Assembly (NCBI GenBank): GCA_964593895.1
Contig: CAZQKL010000015.1
Span: 11,705 to 26,780, forward strand
Direction: 5' to 3'
Origin: CAZQKL01 sp964593895 [NCBI: uncultured bacterium]
GTDB taxonomy: Bacteria; DYJV01
Length of the DNA stretch: 15,076 nt
Shown here piece by piece: positions 7,101-14,333 of this stretch; the first letter of the stretch is position 1; every line of letters begins with the position of its first letter. The position numbers and the translations under genes were made by a program. The notes beneath the pieces were generated by a model that ran no database searches, was not told the DNA's origin, and was given only the letters and a program-made list of their open reading frames with translations.

Positions 7101-8192
7101 TTATAATGAAAGGGCATGGCTGTATGCATCTTCTGAGATTTTCTTCCATTTCTGGATTTGTTTGAAAAATTTCATATAATCTTCATAAACTTTTTTACTG
7201 AAACCAGTTTTATCTTTTTCAGCTATTTCTAATACAACTTCATGAGCATATTTTTTAAGTTGTTTTAAAACAGAGTCAGGAAATTTTAATAATTTAACAT
7301 GATGTTCTTTTACAAGTTTTTCAAGATAGTATTCGTTTTTAGATTCAAATACAGATAACATCCAAATATTTGAGCGAGCTGCTGCTGTTGTAATTATATC
7401 TTGAAGGTCTTTTGGTAACTTTTCCCATGCTTTTTTGTTAATCATTATTTCAAGAACAGTTCCAGGCTCATGCCATCCTGGATAGTAGTAATATTTTGCT
7501 GCTTTATAAAATCCCATTAAATAATCGTGATATGGGCCAACCCATTCAGTAGCATCAATAACTCCCCTTTCAAGGTTTGTATAAATTTCACCACCAGCAA
7601 CTAATACTGCTGTAGCACCTGCTTTTGCAATAACTTTTCCACCAAGACCTGGAATTCTCATTTTTAAACCTTTTAAGTCATCAATTGAATTTATCTTTTT
7701 ATTAAACCATCCACCCATCTGAACTCCAGTGTTTCCTGCTGGAAATGGAACAAGTCCAAATTCTGCATATAATTCTTTCCATAATTTCCAGCCATTTCCT
7801 CCATAGAACCATGCATTAACCTGTTGAGCATTCATACCAAATGGAACAGCAGCAAAAAATTGAGCAGCTGGAGCCTTCCCTGCCCAGTAATATGAAGCAG
7901 AATGACCCATTTCAACATTTCCAGTTCTAACAGCATCAAAAACACCTAAAGCAGGAACAAGTTCACCTCCACCGTAAACTTCAATTTTCATTCTACCATC
8001 ACTCATCTCTTCAACCCATTTTGCAAATAGGTCTGCTCCTTCACCTAATACTGGGAAATGAGGAGGCCAAGTTGTACACATTTTCCATATATATTTTTTC
8101 TTTGCTATAACATAAGGAGCTTTTACAGCGGTTGCTGCTGTTGCTGCTGCAACTCCTACGCCTACTTTTTTAATAAAATCTCTTCTTTTCAT
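7101..8192 (-). CDS. dctP: TRAP transporter solute-binding protein, DctP family, 2-oxoacid/lactate type
   Basis: This is the extracytoplasmic binding protein of a TRAP (sodium-driven) uptake system. The 363-residue precursor starts with a twin-arginine signal (KRRDFIKK, then an Ala/Val-rich stretch to about residue 30), so it should be exported folded by Tat. The mature part closely resembles, from memory, the TakP/lactate-binding branch: Gln158 in NTGVQMGGWF, Arg179 in MRIPGLGG, and Glu216-Trp217 in ATEWVGPY are the residues expected to hold a monocarboxylate 2-oxoacid or hydroxyacid through a metal ion or salt bridge, and KYYYYPGWHEPG is also typical. Start is supported by an excellent AAGGAGGG site. 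The membrane subunits DctQ and DctM are not in the window: tsaB is upstream and the kor operon downstream. It has its own promoter-like sequence and terminator, so it is probably transcribed alone as well as from upstream. Ligand identity is inferred. Confidence 0.9.
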   Translation of the reverse strand: MKRRDFIKKVGVGVAAATAATAVKAPYVIAKKKYIWKMCTTWPPHFPVLGEGADLFAKWVEEMSDGRMKIEVYGGGELVPALGVFDAVRTGNVEMGHSASYYWAGKAPAAQFFAAVPFGMNAQQVNAWFYGGNGWKLWKELYAEFGLVPFPAGNTGVQMGGWFNKKINSIDDLKGLKMRIPGLGGKVIAKAGATAVLVAGGEIYTNLERGVIDATEWVGPYHDYLMGFYKAAKYYYYPGWHEPGTVLEIMINKKAWEKLPKDLQDIITTAAARSNIWMLSVFESKNEYYLEKLVKEHHVKLLKFPDSVLKQLKKYAHEVVLEIAEKDKTGFSKKVYEDYMKFFKQIQKWKKISEDAYSHALSL

Positions 8193-8196
8193 ATTT

Positions 8197-8238
8197 CCCT
8201 CCTTGTTGAATTTTAAAACAACTTTTGAATATCAGCAA
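8197..8238 (-). promoter_or_regulatory. Possible dctP promoter and ribosome binding site
   Basis: On the minus strand TTGCTG (8238-8233) and TAAAAT (8215-8210) are spaced by 17 bases; the -10 box matches five of six and the -35 three of six. The start of transcription would fall near 8203, giving a very short leader that begins at the Shine-Dalgarno AAGGAGGG (8204-8197), four bases before the ATG. No terminator is visible between tsaB and this site, so readthrough from upstream is also possible. Confidence 0.35.
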
Positions 8239-8250
8239 CTATTTAAATTG

Positions 8251-8895
8251 TCAAGTTTTAATTAATTTTTCCTCTGCATCAGAAAGTTTCATATAAAATG
8301 GGTTTACATCATAGGTTATTTTTTTAGCATTTATATCATTTATTGCAACTTTACCAAAATCGTGTGCAAATAACTCTGTGAAATATATTTTTTTAAAGTT
8401 TTTAAATCTGTTTGAAAAATTTTGTATACCTTTGAAGATGGAATTTTTTAAAATAACTGCAGTATCAATATTTGATGGGAATTCATCTTTTGTTGTTGAA
8501 TAAGAATGTATTTGCCCTTCTTTTATAATTGCGTAAAAAAATTCAGTTTTTCTTGCTGGGATAATGATTATAAAATTTTTAAAATGAAATTTAGATTTTA
8601 TTGCTTGAAAAGAATTTATTCCAATTATTGGTTTTTTAAAAACAAATGAAAAGGCTTTAATTATTGATAGACCAATTCTTATCCCAGTAAAAGAGCCAGG
8701 ACCAATCCCTGAAACAAAAAAATCAATTTCATTTAAATCTATGTTTGTAAAATTCAATACATAATCAATTATTGGTAAAATTCTCTCAGAATGGGTTTTT
8801 TCTAAAGAAAAATAAACTTCTCCAATAATTGTATCATCTTCTAAAATTGCTACACTTCCAGCTTTTGTAGATGTATCAAGAGAGAGAATTTTCAT
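8251..8895 (-). CDS. tsaB: tRNA threonylcarbamoyladenosine biosynthesis protein TsaB
   Basis: TsaB is the non-catalytic partner of TsaD (with TsaE) in making the t6A37 modification of ANN-decoding tRNAs in the cytoplasm. The 214-residue protein has the typical LSLDTSTKAGSVAI opening, HSERILPIID at about residues 35-44, and the signature GIGPGSFTGIRIGLS at about 63-77, where TsaB contacts TsaD. Length is in the usual 200-235 range. Its ATG overlaps the stop of the aminotransferase gene as ATGA, so translation is coupled; the upstream GGAAAAGA is only a weak ribosome-binding sequence. tsaD and tsaE are not in the window. The C-terminal half is lysine/phenylalanine-rich and less conserved. Confidence 0.92.
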   Translation of the reverse strand: MKILSLDTSTKAGSVAILEDDTIIGEVYFSLEKTHSERILPIIDYVLNFTNIDLNEIDFFVSGIGPGSFTGIRIGLSIIKAFSFVFKKPIIGINSFQAIKSKFHFKNFIIIIPARKTEFFYAIIKEGQIHSYSTTKDEFPSNIDTAVILKNSIFKGIQNFSNRFKNFKKIYFTELFAHDFGKVAINDINAKKITYDVNPFYMKLSDAEEKLIKT

Positions 8896-10076
8896 TTAAA
8901 AAATTCTTTTCCAAGCTCAATCCACGCTTTTTCAGAATTTAATATTGTTTCATAACTTACACAGTATGCAACTCTAAAATAACCTTTTCTTCCAAATCCA
9001 CTTCCTGGAACAACTAAAATTTTATGTTTTTGAGCAATCTTAACAAATTCAACATCATCTTCTATTGGAGATTTTGGGAAAAAGTAAAAAGCTCCTTCAG
9101 GTTTTGGAAACTTAAATCCTGCATTATTCATTATTTCATAAAGAGTGTCTCTGTTTCTTTTGTAATAATTAATGTCAACTTTTTCGTCAAGTAATTCAGC
9201 AACAGCTCTCTGCATCAAAGCTGGTGCGTTCACAAATCCAAGAGTTCTATTGCAGAAAATAATAGCTTCCATTAATAATTCATAATTTTTTGCTTCAGGA
9301 TTTACAGCAATATATCCTATTCTTTCTCCTGCTAAAGATAAGTCTTTTGAAAATGAATTCACTACAATTGAATGTTTATAAGATTTTAAAATTGAAGGTA
9401 ATTTAACATCTTCATACACTAACTTTTTGTAAGGTTCATCACTAATTAAATATATTGGATTACCAAATTCTTTCTCCTTTTTTTCCAATAATTCCACAAG
9501 CTTATTTATTTCATCCTGATAATAAATTCTTCCAGTTGGATTGTTAGGTGAATTTATAATCAATGCTTTTGTTTTTTCTGTTATTGCATTTTCAAGATTT
9601 TTAAAGTTAATGCTGAAATCTTCATTTGAATCTACTGGTTTTAAAAAACCATCAGCATAATCAGCATAAAATTTGTATTCAACAAAAAATGGAGCTATTG
9701 TTAATATTTCATCTCCAGGATTTGTAATTGCTTTTAAAACAACATTTAATCCCCCACCAGCTCCACAGCACATTACTATTGAATTTTCATCTAAATTCAA
9801 TCCTTCTGTTTTATTTAGATAATCTGCAATAGCTTTTCTAACATAAGGAATTCCTGCATTTGGCATGTAACTGTGCATATTTGGAGTTGGGTCATCAATT
9901 AATTTTTTCACAACCTCTTTAAATTTTTCTGGAGGTTCTAAATTTGGATTGCCAAGAGAAAAATCGTAAACATTTTCTTTACCATATTCCTTTATAAGTA
10001 AAGCTCCTTCTTCAAACATTTTTCTTATCCATGATGCTCCTTCAATATATCGTTGAACTTTTACTGAAATATTCAT
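8892..10076 (-). CDS. Pyridoxal-phosphate-dependent class I/II aminotransferase
   Basis: This is a fold-type I PLP aminotransferase of the aspartate aminotransferase superfamily, about the normal length at 394 residues. Visible features are SPNNPTG at 176-182, SDEPY at 212-216 with PLP-pyridine Asp213, the PLP Schiff-base Lys244 in NSFSKDLSLAG, the phosphate-side ERIGY at 251-255, and carboxylate-binding Arg368 in GYFRVAY. The glycine-rich CCGAGGGLN at 103-111 is the cofactor phosphate loop. The frame is open further upstream to 10202, but those extra 42 residues are low-complexity, overlap xseB and lack a ribosome site, whereas ATG at 10076 has AAAGGAG seven bases upstream and a good promoter. 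The substrate cannot be fixed from motifs; aspartate, alanine or aromatic amino acids are all possible. It is coupled to tsaB by ATGA. Confidence 0.9.
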   Translation of the reverse strand: MNISVKVQRYIEGASWIRKMFEEGALLIKEYGKENVYDFSLGNPNLEPPEKFKEVVKKLIDDPTPNMHSYMPNAGIPYVRKAIADYLNKTEGLNLDENSIVMCCGAGGGLNVVLKAITNPGDEILTIAPFFVEYKFYADYADGFLKPVDSNEDFSINFKNLENAITEKTKALIINSPNNPTGRIYYQDEINKLVELLEKKEKEFGNPIYLISDEPYKKLVYEDVKLPSILKSYKHSIVVNSFSKDLSLAGERIGYIAVNPEAKNYELLMEAIIFCNRTLGFVNAPALMQRAVAELLDEKVDINYYKRNRDTLYEIMNNAGFKFPKPEGAFYFFPKSPIEDDVEFVKIAQKHKILVVPGSGFGRKGYFRVAYCVSYETILNSEKAWIELGKEFFK

Positions 10077-10083
10077 TGCTTTA

Positions 10084-10090
10084 CTCCTTT
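10084..10090 (-). promoter_or_regulatory. Ribosome binding site that fixes the aminotransferase start
   Basis: AAAGGAG on the minus strand lies seven bases before the ATG at 10076. No comparable site precedes the longer open frame beginning at 10202, so this site supports the shorter protein. Confidence 0.8.
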
Positions 10091-10165
10091 TAATTTTTGG
10101 TTGCCCAGTATATAAAAAAAATGGAATTTTGTAAAGTTGATATTTTGAAATATTTGGTGTAAAGA
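10088..10165 (+). promoter_or_regulatory. Candidate promoter region for xseB-ispA-dxs-ferredoxin-hemB
   Basis: This gap must hold the plus-strand promoter but no match is convincing. One candidate is TATAAA at 10111-10116 with a weak TTTTAA at 10088-10093 (17-base spacer), overlapping the -10 box of the divergent promoter. Another is a good -35, TTGATA at 10137-10142, with a poor TAAAGA at 10160-10165, which would give an almost leaderless xseB. xseB lacks a clear Shine-Dalgarno sequence. Confidence 0.3.
10107..10135 (-). promoter_or_regulatory. Promoter of the aminotransferase-tsaB operon
   Basis: On the minus strand TTTACA (10135-10130) and TATACT (10112-10107) each match the sigma-70 consensus at five of six positions with a 17-base spacer. 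Transcription should start near 10100, leaving a leader of about 24 bases that carries the AAAGGAG site. Confidence 0.6.
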
Positions 10166-10171
10166 AAAAAT

Positions 10172-10390
10172 ATGAGTGAGCAAAAAAGTTTTGAAAAGGC
10201 ATTAAAAAGGTTAGAAGAAATTGTAAGTAAACTTGAAAAGGGAGACATATCTCTTGAAGAGAGCATTTCGTTGTATGAAGAAGGGATGAAACTTGTAAAA
10301 TTTTGCCAGAATAGGCTTGAAGAGATTGAAGGAAAGATAAAAATAATTACAGGAAAAGATGATAAAGGATTGATTTTAGAAGATTTCTAA
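10172..10390 (+). CDS. xseB: Exodeoxyribonuclease VII small subunit
   Basis: XseB is the small helical subunit of exonuclease VII, which degrades single-stranded DNA together with XseA. The 72-residue product shows the whole family pattern: FEKALKRLEEIV, KLEKGDISLEESISLYEEGM at about 21-40, then a CQNRLEEIEGKI helix; length is normal. The start follows a weak site (GGTG about 12 bases upstream; AAAGA nearer). Its stop overlaps the ispA start as TAATG, the same xseB-ispA-dxs order known in many bacteria including E. coli. xseA is not in the window. Confidence 0.94.
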   Translation: MSEQKSFEKALKRLEEIVSKLEKGDISLEESISLYEEGMKLVKFCQNRLEEIEGKIKIITGKDDKGLILEDF

Positions 10391-11286
10391 TGCAAGATTT
10401 TAATGAATATTTGAAAGAAAAAAAAGAAATTTTTGAAAAAAGATTATTTGAAATTTTTGATGTGGTGACAGAAAATTCTCCTGAAATTTTGAAAAAATCA
10501 ATGAGATATAGTCTTGAAGCTGGTGGCAAAAGATTAAGACCAATTTTAACCTATTCTGTTTCTGAAGCATTAGGAGGAAATCTCCATGATGCTTTAACAA
10601 TAGGATGTGCAATTGAATTTATTCATACATATTCATTAATTCATGATGACCTGCCTGCAATGGATAATGATGATTACAGAAGAGGAAGATTAACAAATCA
10701 TAAGGTTTTTGGAGAGGCTGTTGCAATTTTAGCTGGAGACGCTCTACTTACTGATGCATTTTTTATTCTTTCAAATTCAGATTTCTATGAGGAAATTTCA
10801 AAAGAAAAGCAATTGAAAATAATTGAGATTATTTCAAAAGCCGTTGGTTCAACTGGCATGGTTGCTGGTCAAGTTCTTGATATTATTTTTGAAAATAAGT
10901 TTTTTACTAAAGATGAAGTGGATAAAATTCATCAAAATAAAACAGCTAAATTAATTGAAGCATCATGTTTATCTGGTGCTATTATTTCTACAAATGACAG
11001 CATGAAAATTGAAAGAATTAGAAATTTTGGATTTAAAATTGGACTTTCTTTTCAAATTGTTGATGATTTATTAGATGTTATTGGAGATGAAAAAAGTTTG
11101 GGTAAAAAAGTAGGGAAAGATATGGAAAAGGGTAAAGCAACATATCCAGCTTGTATGGGAGTTGAAAAATCAAAAGAAATTGCAGAAAAATTGGTAAGTG
11201 AAGCTAAAAAAGAAATAGAATTTCTTGGAGAAAAAGGAAAAATTTTATCATCAATTGCTGATTTTTTTGTAAAAAGGGTTAGTTGA
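10390..11286 (+). CDS. ispA: Polyprenyl diphosphate synthase (farnesyl/geranylgeranyl diphosphate synthase)
   Basis: This enzyme condenses isopentenyl diphosphate with allylic diphosphates to make farnesyl (or geranylgeranyl) diphosphate for quinones, undecaprenyl carrier and prenyl tails. In 298 residues the first aspartate-rich motif is DDLPAMD at 86-92 followed by DDYRRG, the bacterial form with two extra residues; the second is DDLLD at 225-229. GGKRLRP at 45-51 binds the diphosphate of isopentenyl diphosphate. The sequence before the first motif, TYSLIHDDLPAMD, matches that of E. coli IspA as I recall it, favouring a short C15 product, but C20 is not excluded. The gene shares one base with xseB (TAATG) and one with dxs (TGATG), so the three are translationally coupled. 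Confidence 0.92.
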   Translation: MQDFNEYLKEKKEIFEKRLFEIFDVVTENSPEILKKSMRYSLEAGGKRLRPILTYSVSEALGGNLHDALTIGCAIEFIHTYSLIHDDLPAMDNDDYRRGRLTNHKVFGEAVAILAGDALLTDAFFILSNSDFYEEISKEKQLKIIEIISKAVGSTGMVAGQVLDIIFENKFFTKDEVDKIHQNKTAKLIEASCLSGAIISTNDSMKIERIRNFGFKIGLSFQIVDDLLDVIGDEKSLGKKVGKDMEKGKATYPACMGVEKSKEIAEKLVSEAKKEIEFLGEKGKILSSIADFFVKRVS

Positions 11287-13154
11287 TGGGAATTTTAGAT
11301 AGAATCAAAAATTATGATGATTTTAAAAAATTAAAATACTCTGATATAAAAAAACTTCCAGATGAAGTAAGAAGATTAATAATTGAAGTTGTTTCAAAAA
11401 ATGGTGGTCATCTTGCAAGTAGTCTTGGAGTTGTGGAATTAACAATTGCTTTACTTTATAGTTTTGATTTTAGAAAAGATAAAATTGTGTGGGACGTTGG
11501 TCATCAAAGTTATGCTTATAAAATTTTAACAGATAGGAAAGATAGATTTCAAACTTTAAGAAAATTTGGAGGAATTAGCGGTTTTCCAAGTATTAAAGAG
11601 AGCAAATTTGACCATTTTGGAACAGGTCATAGTGGAACTTCAATTTCAGCAGTAACAGGGTTTGCTGTTGGAAGAGATTTAAAAAGAGAAAGTAATAAAG
11701 TCATAGCTGTTATTGGAGATGGTTCTTTAACTTCTGGAATAGCCTTTGAAGCATTAAATCATTCTGGTCATCTTGATAAAGATTTAATTGTAATTTTAAA
11801 TGATAATGAAATGAGTATATCTAAAAATGTTGGAGCTTTATCACGATATTTAAGTAAAATTATGACTGGAAAAGTGGTCTTAAAGTTAAGAGAGGATATA
11901 AAAAAGAGGTTGGGATTAATCCCTGGAATTGGTGAGCAGATTTTAAAATTTGCCAAACATGCAGAAACAACATTTAAAGGATTTATTGTCCCTCCTGGAA
12001 TAATTTTTGAGGAGTTAAATTTTACATATTTTGGTCCAATTGATGGTCATAATATTGATGAATTAACAGAAACTTTTGAAAAAATAAAACCATTAAAGAA
12101 ACCTATTTTAATTCATGTAATCACAAAAAAAGGAAAAGGGTATGAATTTTCAGAAAAAAATCCCACAAAATTTCATGGAATAGGGAAGTTCAAAATTGAA
12201 ACTGGTGAAGCAGAAAAGAAAAAAGGGATAAAAACATATACAGAAGTTTTTGCTGATGCAATAATTGAATTAGCAGAGAAAAATGATAAAATTATTGGAA
12301 TTACTGCTGCAATGCCTTCAGGAACAGGACTTGAAAAGTTTGGTGAAAAGTTCCCTCAAAGATTTTTTGATGTTGGGATTTGTGAACAGCATGCGGTCAC
12401 ATTTGCTGGAGGATTAACTTTAGAAGGATTTATCCCTGTGGTTGCAATTTACTCAACTTTTCTGCAGAGAGCTTACGATATGATTGTTCATGATATAGCA
12501 ATTCAAAATCTTCATGTTGTTTTTGCAATTGATAGAGCTGGCATCGTAGGGGAAGATGGTATAACTCACCATGGACTTTTTGATATTGCGTATTTAAGAC
12601 ATATTCCAAATATGGTGGTAATGTGTCCAAAGGATGAAAATGAGCTAAAGCATATGATTTATACAGCAATTGAAAAGATTTCTAATCCTGTTGCAATTAG
12701 ATATCCAAGAGGTTTTGGAAAGGGTGTTAAACTTGATAAAAATTTTAAAGAAATTCCTTTTGGGAAAGCTGAAATTATAAAAGAAGGTGAAGATATTCTC
12801 ATTATTTCAGTTGGTTCTATTTTTCAGGAAGTAGAAAAAGCTATTAATGACTTAAATTTTAATCCAGAAATTATTAATTTAAGGTTTGTAAAACCACTTG
12901 ATGAAGATTTGCTTATTGATAAATTAAAAAAGTTTAAAAAGATAATTGTTGTTGAAGAAGGAATAATTAATGGTGGCGCAGGAAGTGCGATTTTGGAATT
13001 GTGTGCAAAAAGAAATATTTTTAATTTTGAAAAATTTAAAATAATTGGTATAAACAATTTTGTTCCTCATGGCTCACAAGAAGTTTTAAGAGATATTAAT
13101 GGATTAAGTGCAGAAAAGTTGAAAAAAACTTTTATAGAGGTGGCAAATGGCTAA
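11286..13154 (+). CDS. dxs: 1-deoxy-D-xylulose-5-phosphate synthase
   Basis: DXS joins pyruvate and glyceraldehyde 3-phosphate to make DXP, the first step of the MEP isoprenoid pathway and a feed for thiamine and pyridoxal. The 622-residue length equals the usual 620-640. Domain I has His42 in GGHLASSLG, DVGHQSYAYKILT, and the thiamine motif GDGSLTSG at 144-151 with NDNEMSISKNVG at 172-183. Domain II has the catalytic glutamate Glu367 in GICEQHAV and the DRAGIVGEDG segment; domain III closes the protein. I chose ATG at 11286, which overlaps the ispA stop as TGATG, over a TTG one codon earlier. The next gene, a ferredoxin, begins eight bases before the dxs stop. Regulation is probably with the whole operon. 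Confidence 0.97.
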   Translation: MGILDRIKNYDDFKKLKYSDIKKLPDEVRRLIIEVVSKNGGHLASSLGVVELTIALLYSFDFRKDKIVWDVGHQSYAYKILTDRKDRFQTLRKFGGISGFPSIKESKFDHFGTGHSGTSISAVTGFAVGRDLKRESNKVIAVIGDGSLTSGIAFEALNHSGHLDKDLIVILNDNEMSISKNVGALSRYLSKIMTGKVVLKLREDIKKRLGLIPGIGEQILKFAKHAETTFKGFIVPPGIIFEELNFTYFGPIDGHNIDELTETFEKIKPLKKPILIHVITKKGKGYEFSEKNPTKFHGIGKFKIETGEAEKKKGIKTYTEVFADAIIELAEKNDKIIGITAAMPSGTGLEKFGEKFPQRFFDVGICEQHAVTFAGGLTLEGFIPVVAIYSTFLQRAYDMIVHDIAIQNLHVVFAIDRAGIVGEDGITHHGLFDIAYLRHIPNMVVMCPKDENELKHMIYTAIEKISNPVAIRYPRGFGKGVKLDKNFKEIPFGKAEIIKEGEDILIISVGSIFQEVEKAINDLNFNPEIINLRFVKPLDEDLLIDKLKKFKKIIVVEEGIINGGAGSAILELCAKRNIFNFEKFKIIGINNFVPHGSQEVLRDINGLSAEKLKKTFIEVANG

Positions 13155-13350
13155 AATAATTATTGATGAAGAAAGGTGCAAAGGTTGTGAGTTATGCACT
13201 GTTGTCTGTCCAAAAGGTATATTAGAGTTATCAAATAAAATAAATAAAAAAGGGTATCTTGTAATTCAAGTAACTGATATGGACGCATGTATAGGATGTG
13301 GAAATTGTGCATTAATGTGTCCTGATATAGCTATTGAAGTTTGGAGATAA
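13147..13350 (+). CDS. Small two-[4Fe-4S] ferredoxin, KorD-like
   Basis: A 67-residue bacterial-type ferredoxin with two complete CxxCxxCxxxCP motifs: Cys11, 14, 17, 21 and Cys48, 51, 54, 58. The spacing between the motifs (26 residues) and the middle KKGYLVI strand resemble delta subunits of 2-oxoacid oxidoreductases and the KorD at 6717, but this protein lacks the lysine-rich N-terminal extension. Its start overlaps dxs by eight bases, with GAGGTGG four bases upstream, and hemB follows 14 bases after its stop. No other oxidoreductase subunit is beside it, so it may be a free electron carrier, for example for the iron-sulfur enzymes IspG and IspH later in the MEP pathway, or a second delta subunit for Kor. 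Both roles are inferences from context. Confidence 0.88.
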   Translation: MAKIIIDEERCKGCELCTVVCPKGILELSNKINKKGYLVIQVTDMDACIGCGNCALMCPDIAIEVWR

Positions 13351-13352
13351 TT

Positions 13353-13357
13353 GGAGG
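13353..13357 (+). promoter_or_regulatory. Ribosome binding site that fixes the hemB start
   Basis: GGAGG lies seven bases before the ATG at 13365. The in-frame TTG at 13341 and GTG at 13362 are worse: the first lies upstream of this site and the second shortens the spacing to four. Confidence 0.8.
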
Positions 13358-13364
13358 ATATGTG

Positions 13365-14333
13365 ATGTTTTTCCCAAAGTATAGACCAAGAAGATTAAGA
13401 AAAACTGAAAATTTTAGAAGATTAATTAGAGAAACAAAAATTTCTGTTGATGATTTGATTTATCCTATTTTTGTTGTTGAGGGTGAAAATATAAAAAGGG
13501 AAGTTCCATCAATGCCAGATGTGTATCAGATGAGTATTGATAATGTTGTAAAAGAAGTAACCGAAATTGAAAAACTTGGAATACCTGCTGTTATTCTTTT
13601 TGGAATTCCTGAGAAAAAAGATGAATTTGGTTATGAAGCATACAATGATGAAGGAATAATTCAGAGGACAATTAGAGCAATAAAAGAGGTTACATCAAAT
13701 TTAATAATAATTACTGATGTTTGTCTTTGTGAATATACATCTCATGGGCATTGCGGTGTAATTTGCAATGATGATGTAGAAAATGATGATACACTAAATC
13801 TTCTTGCAAAAGAAGCTTTAAGTCATGTTAAAGCAGGAGCAGACATTGTTGCTCCTTCAGATATGATGGATGGAAGGGTAAAAGTAATAAGAGAAATTCT
13901 TGATAAAAATGGTTATTATAATATTCCAATAATGGCTTATTCTGCAAAATATGCATCTTCATTTTACGGTCCATTTAGGGATGCTGCAGAATCTTCGCCA
14001 AGATTTGGTGATAGAAGAAGCTATCAGATGGATATTTACAATTCAAATGAAGCATTAAGAGAGGTTGAGCTTGATATTGAAGAAGGTGCTGATATTGTTA
14101 TGGTGAAGCCAGCTCTTGCATATCTTGATATAATTTACAGGGTAAAAGAAAAATTTAACAGACCAGTTTGTGCCTATAATGTAAGTGGTGAGTATTCTAT
14201 TGTAAAAGCTGGAGATAAACTTGGATGGATAGATGGCAAAAAGGTAATGTTAGAAATTTTAATCTCCATTAAGAGAGCTGGTGCGGATATGATAATTACA
14301 TACTTTGCAAAAGAAATCGCTAAAATGGTTTAA
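13365..14333 (+). CDS. hemB: Delta-aminolevulinic acid dehydratase (porphobilinogen synthase)
   Basis: HemB condenses two 5-aminolevulinate molecules to porphobilinogen, the first common tetrapyrrole precursor, in the cytoplasm as an octamer. With the start at 13365 the protein has 322 residues, close to the 324 of E. coli. The two active-site lysines are Lys195 ([15 protein letters not shown]) and Lys248 ([11 protein letters not shown]). The segment [14 protein letters not shown] supplies Cys120, Cys122 and Cys130, marking a zinc-dependent active site rather than the Asp-rich magnesium type of plants and some bacteria. It is the last gene of the xseB-led operon, 14 bases after the ferredoxin. 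It ends in a TTAA shared with the stop codon of the opposing chemotaxis gene. Other haem genes are not in the window. Confidence 0.97.
   Translation: MFFPKYRPRRLRKTENFRRLIRETKISVDDLIYPIFVVEGENIKREVPSMPDVYQMSIDNVVKEVTEIEKLGIPAVILFGIPEKKDEFGYEAYNDEGIIQRTIRAIKEVTSNLIIITDVCLCEYTSHGHCGVICNDDVENDDTLNLLAKEALSHVKAGADIVAPSDMMDGRVKVIREILDKNGYYNIPIMAYSAKYASSFYGPFRDAAESSPRFGDRRSYQMDIYNSNEALREVELDIEEGADIVMVKPALAYLDIIYRVKEKFNRPVCAYNVSGEYSIVKAGDKLGWIDGKKVMLEILISIKRAGADMIITYFAKEIAKMV

Noticed and set aside
6803-7165. Plus-strand open frame of about 120 codons across korD and the gap to dctP
   Set aside because: It is antisense to korD and the end of dctP, runs through the terminator and promoter, and its protein has no recognisable features.
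10077-10202. N-terminal extension of the aminotransferase starting at 10202
   Set aside because: The extra residues are Phe/Tyr-rich without family similarity, overlap xseB, span the predicted promoter, and have no ribosome binding site; ATG at 10076 has an ideal one.
11283-11285. TTG start for dxs one codon before the ATG
   Set aside because: The ATG overlaps the ispA stop as TGATG, the same coupling style seen at xseB-ispA; a TTG directly before it is less likely.
13341-13364. TTG start for hemB giving eight extra residues
   Set aside because: It lies upstream of the GGAGG site that is correctly spaced for the ATG at 13365, and HemB length fits the shorter form.
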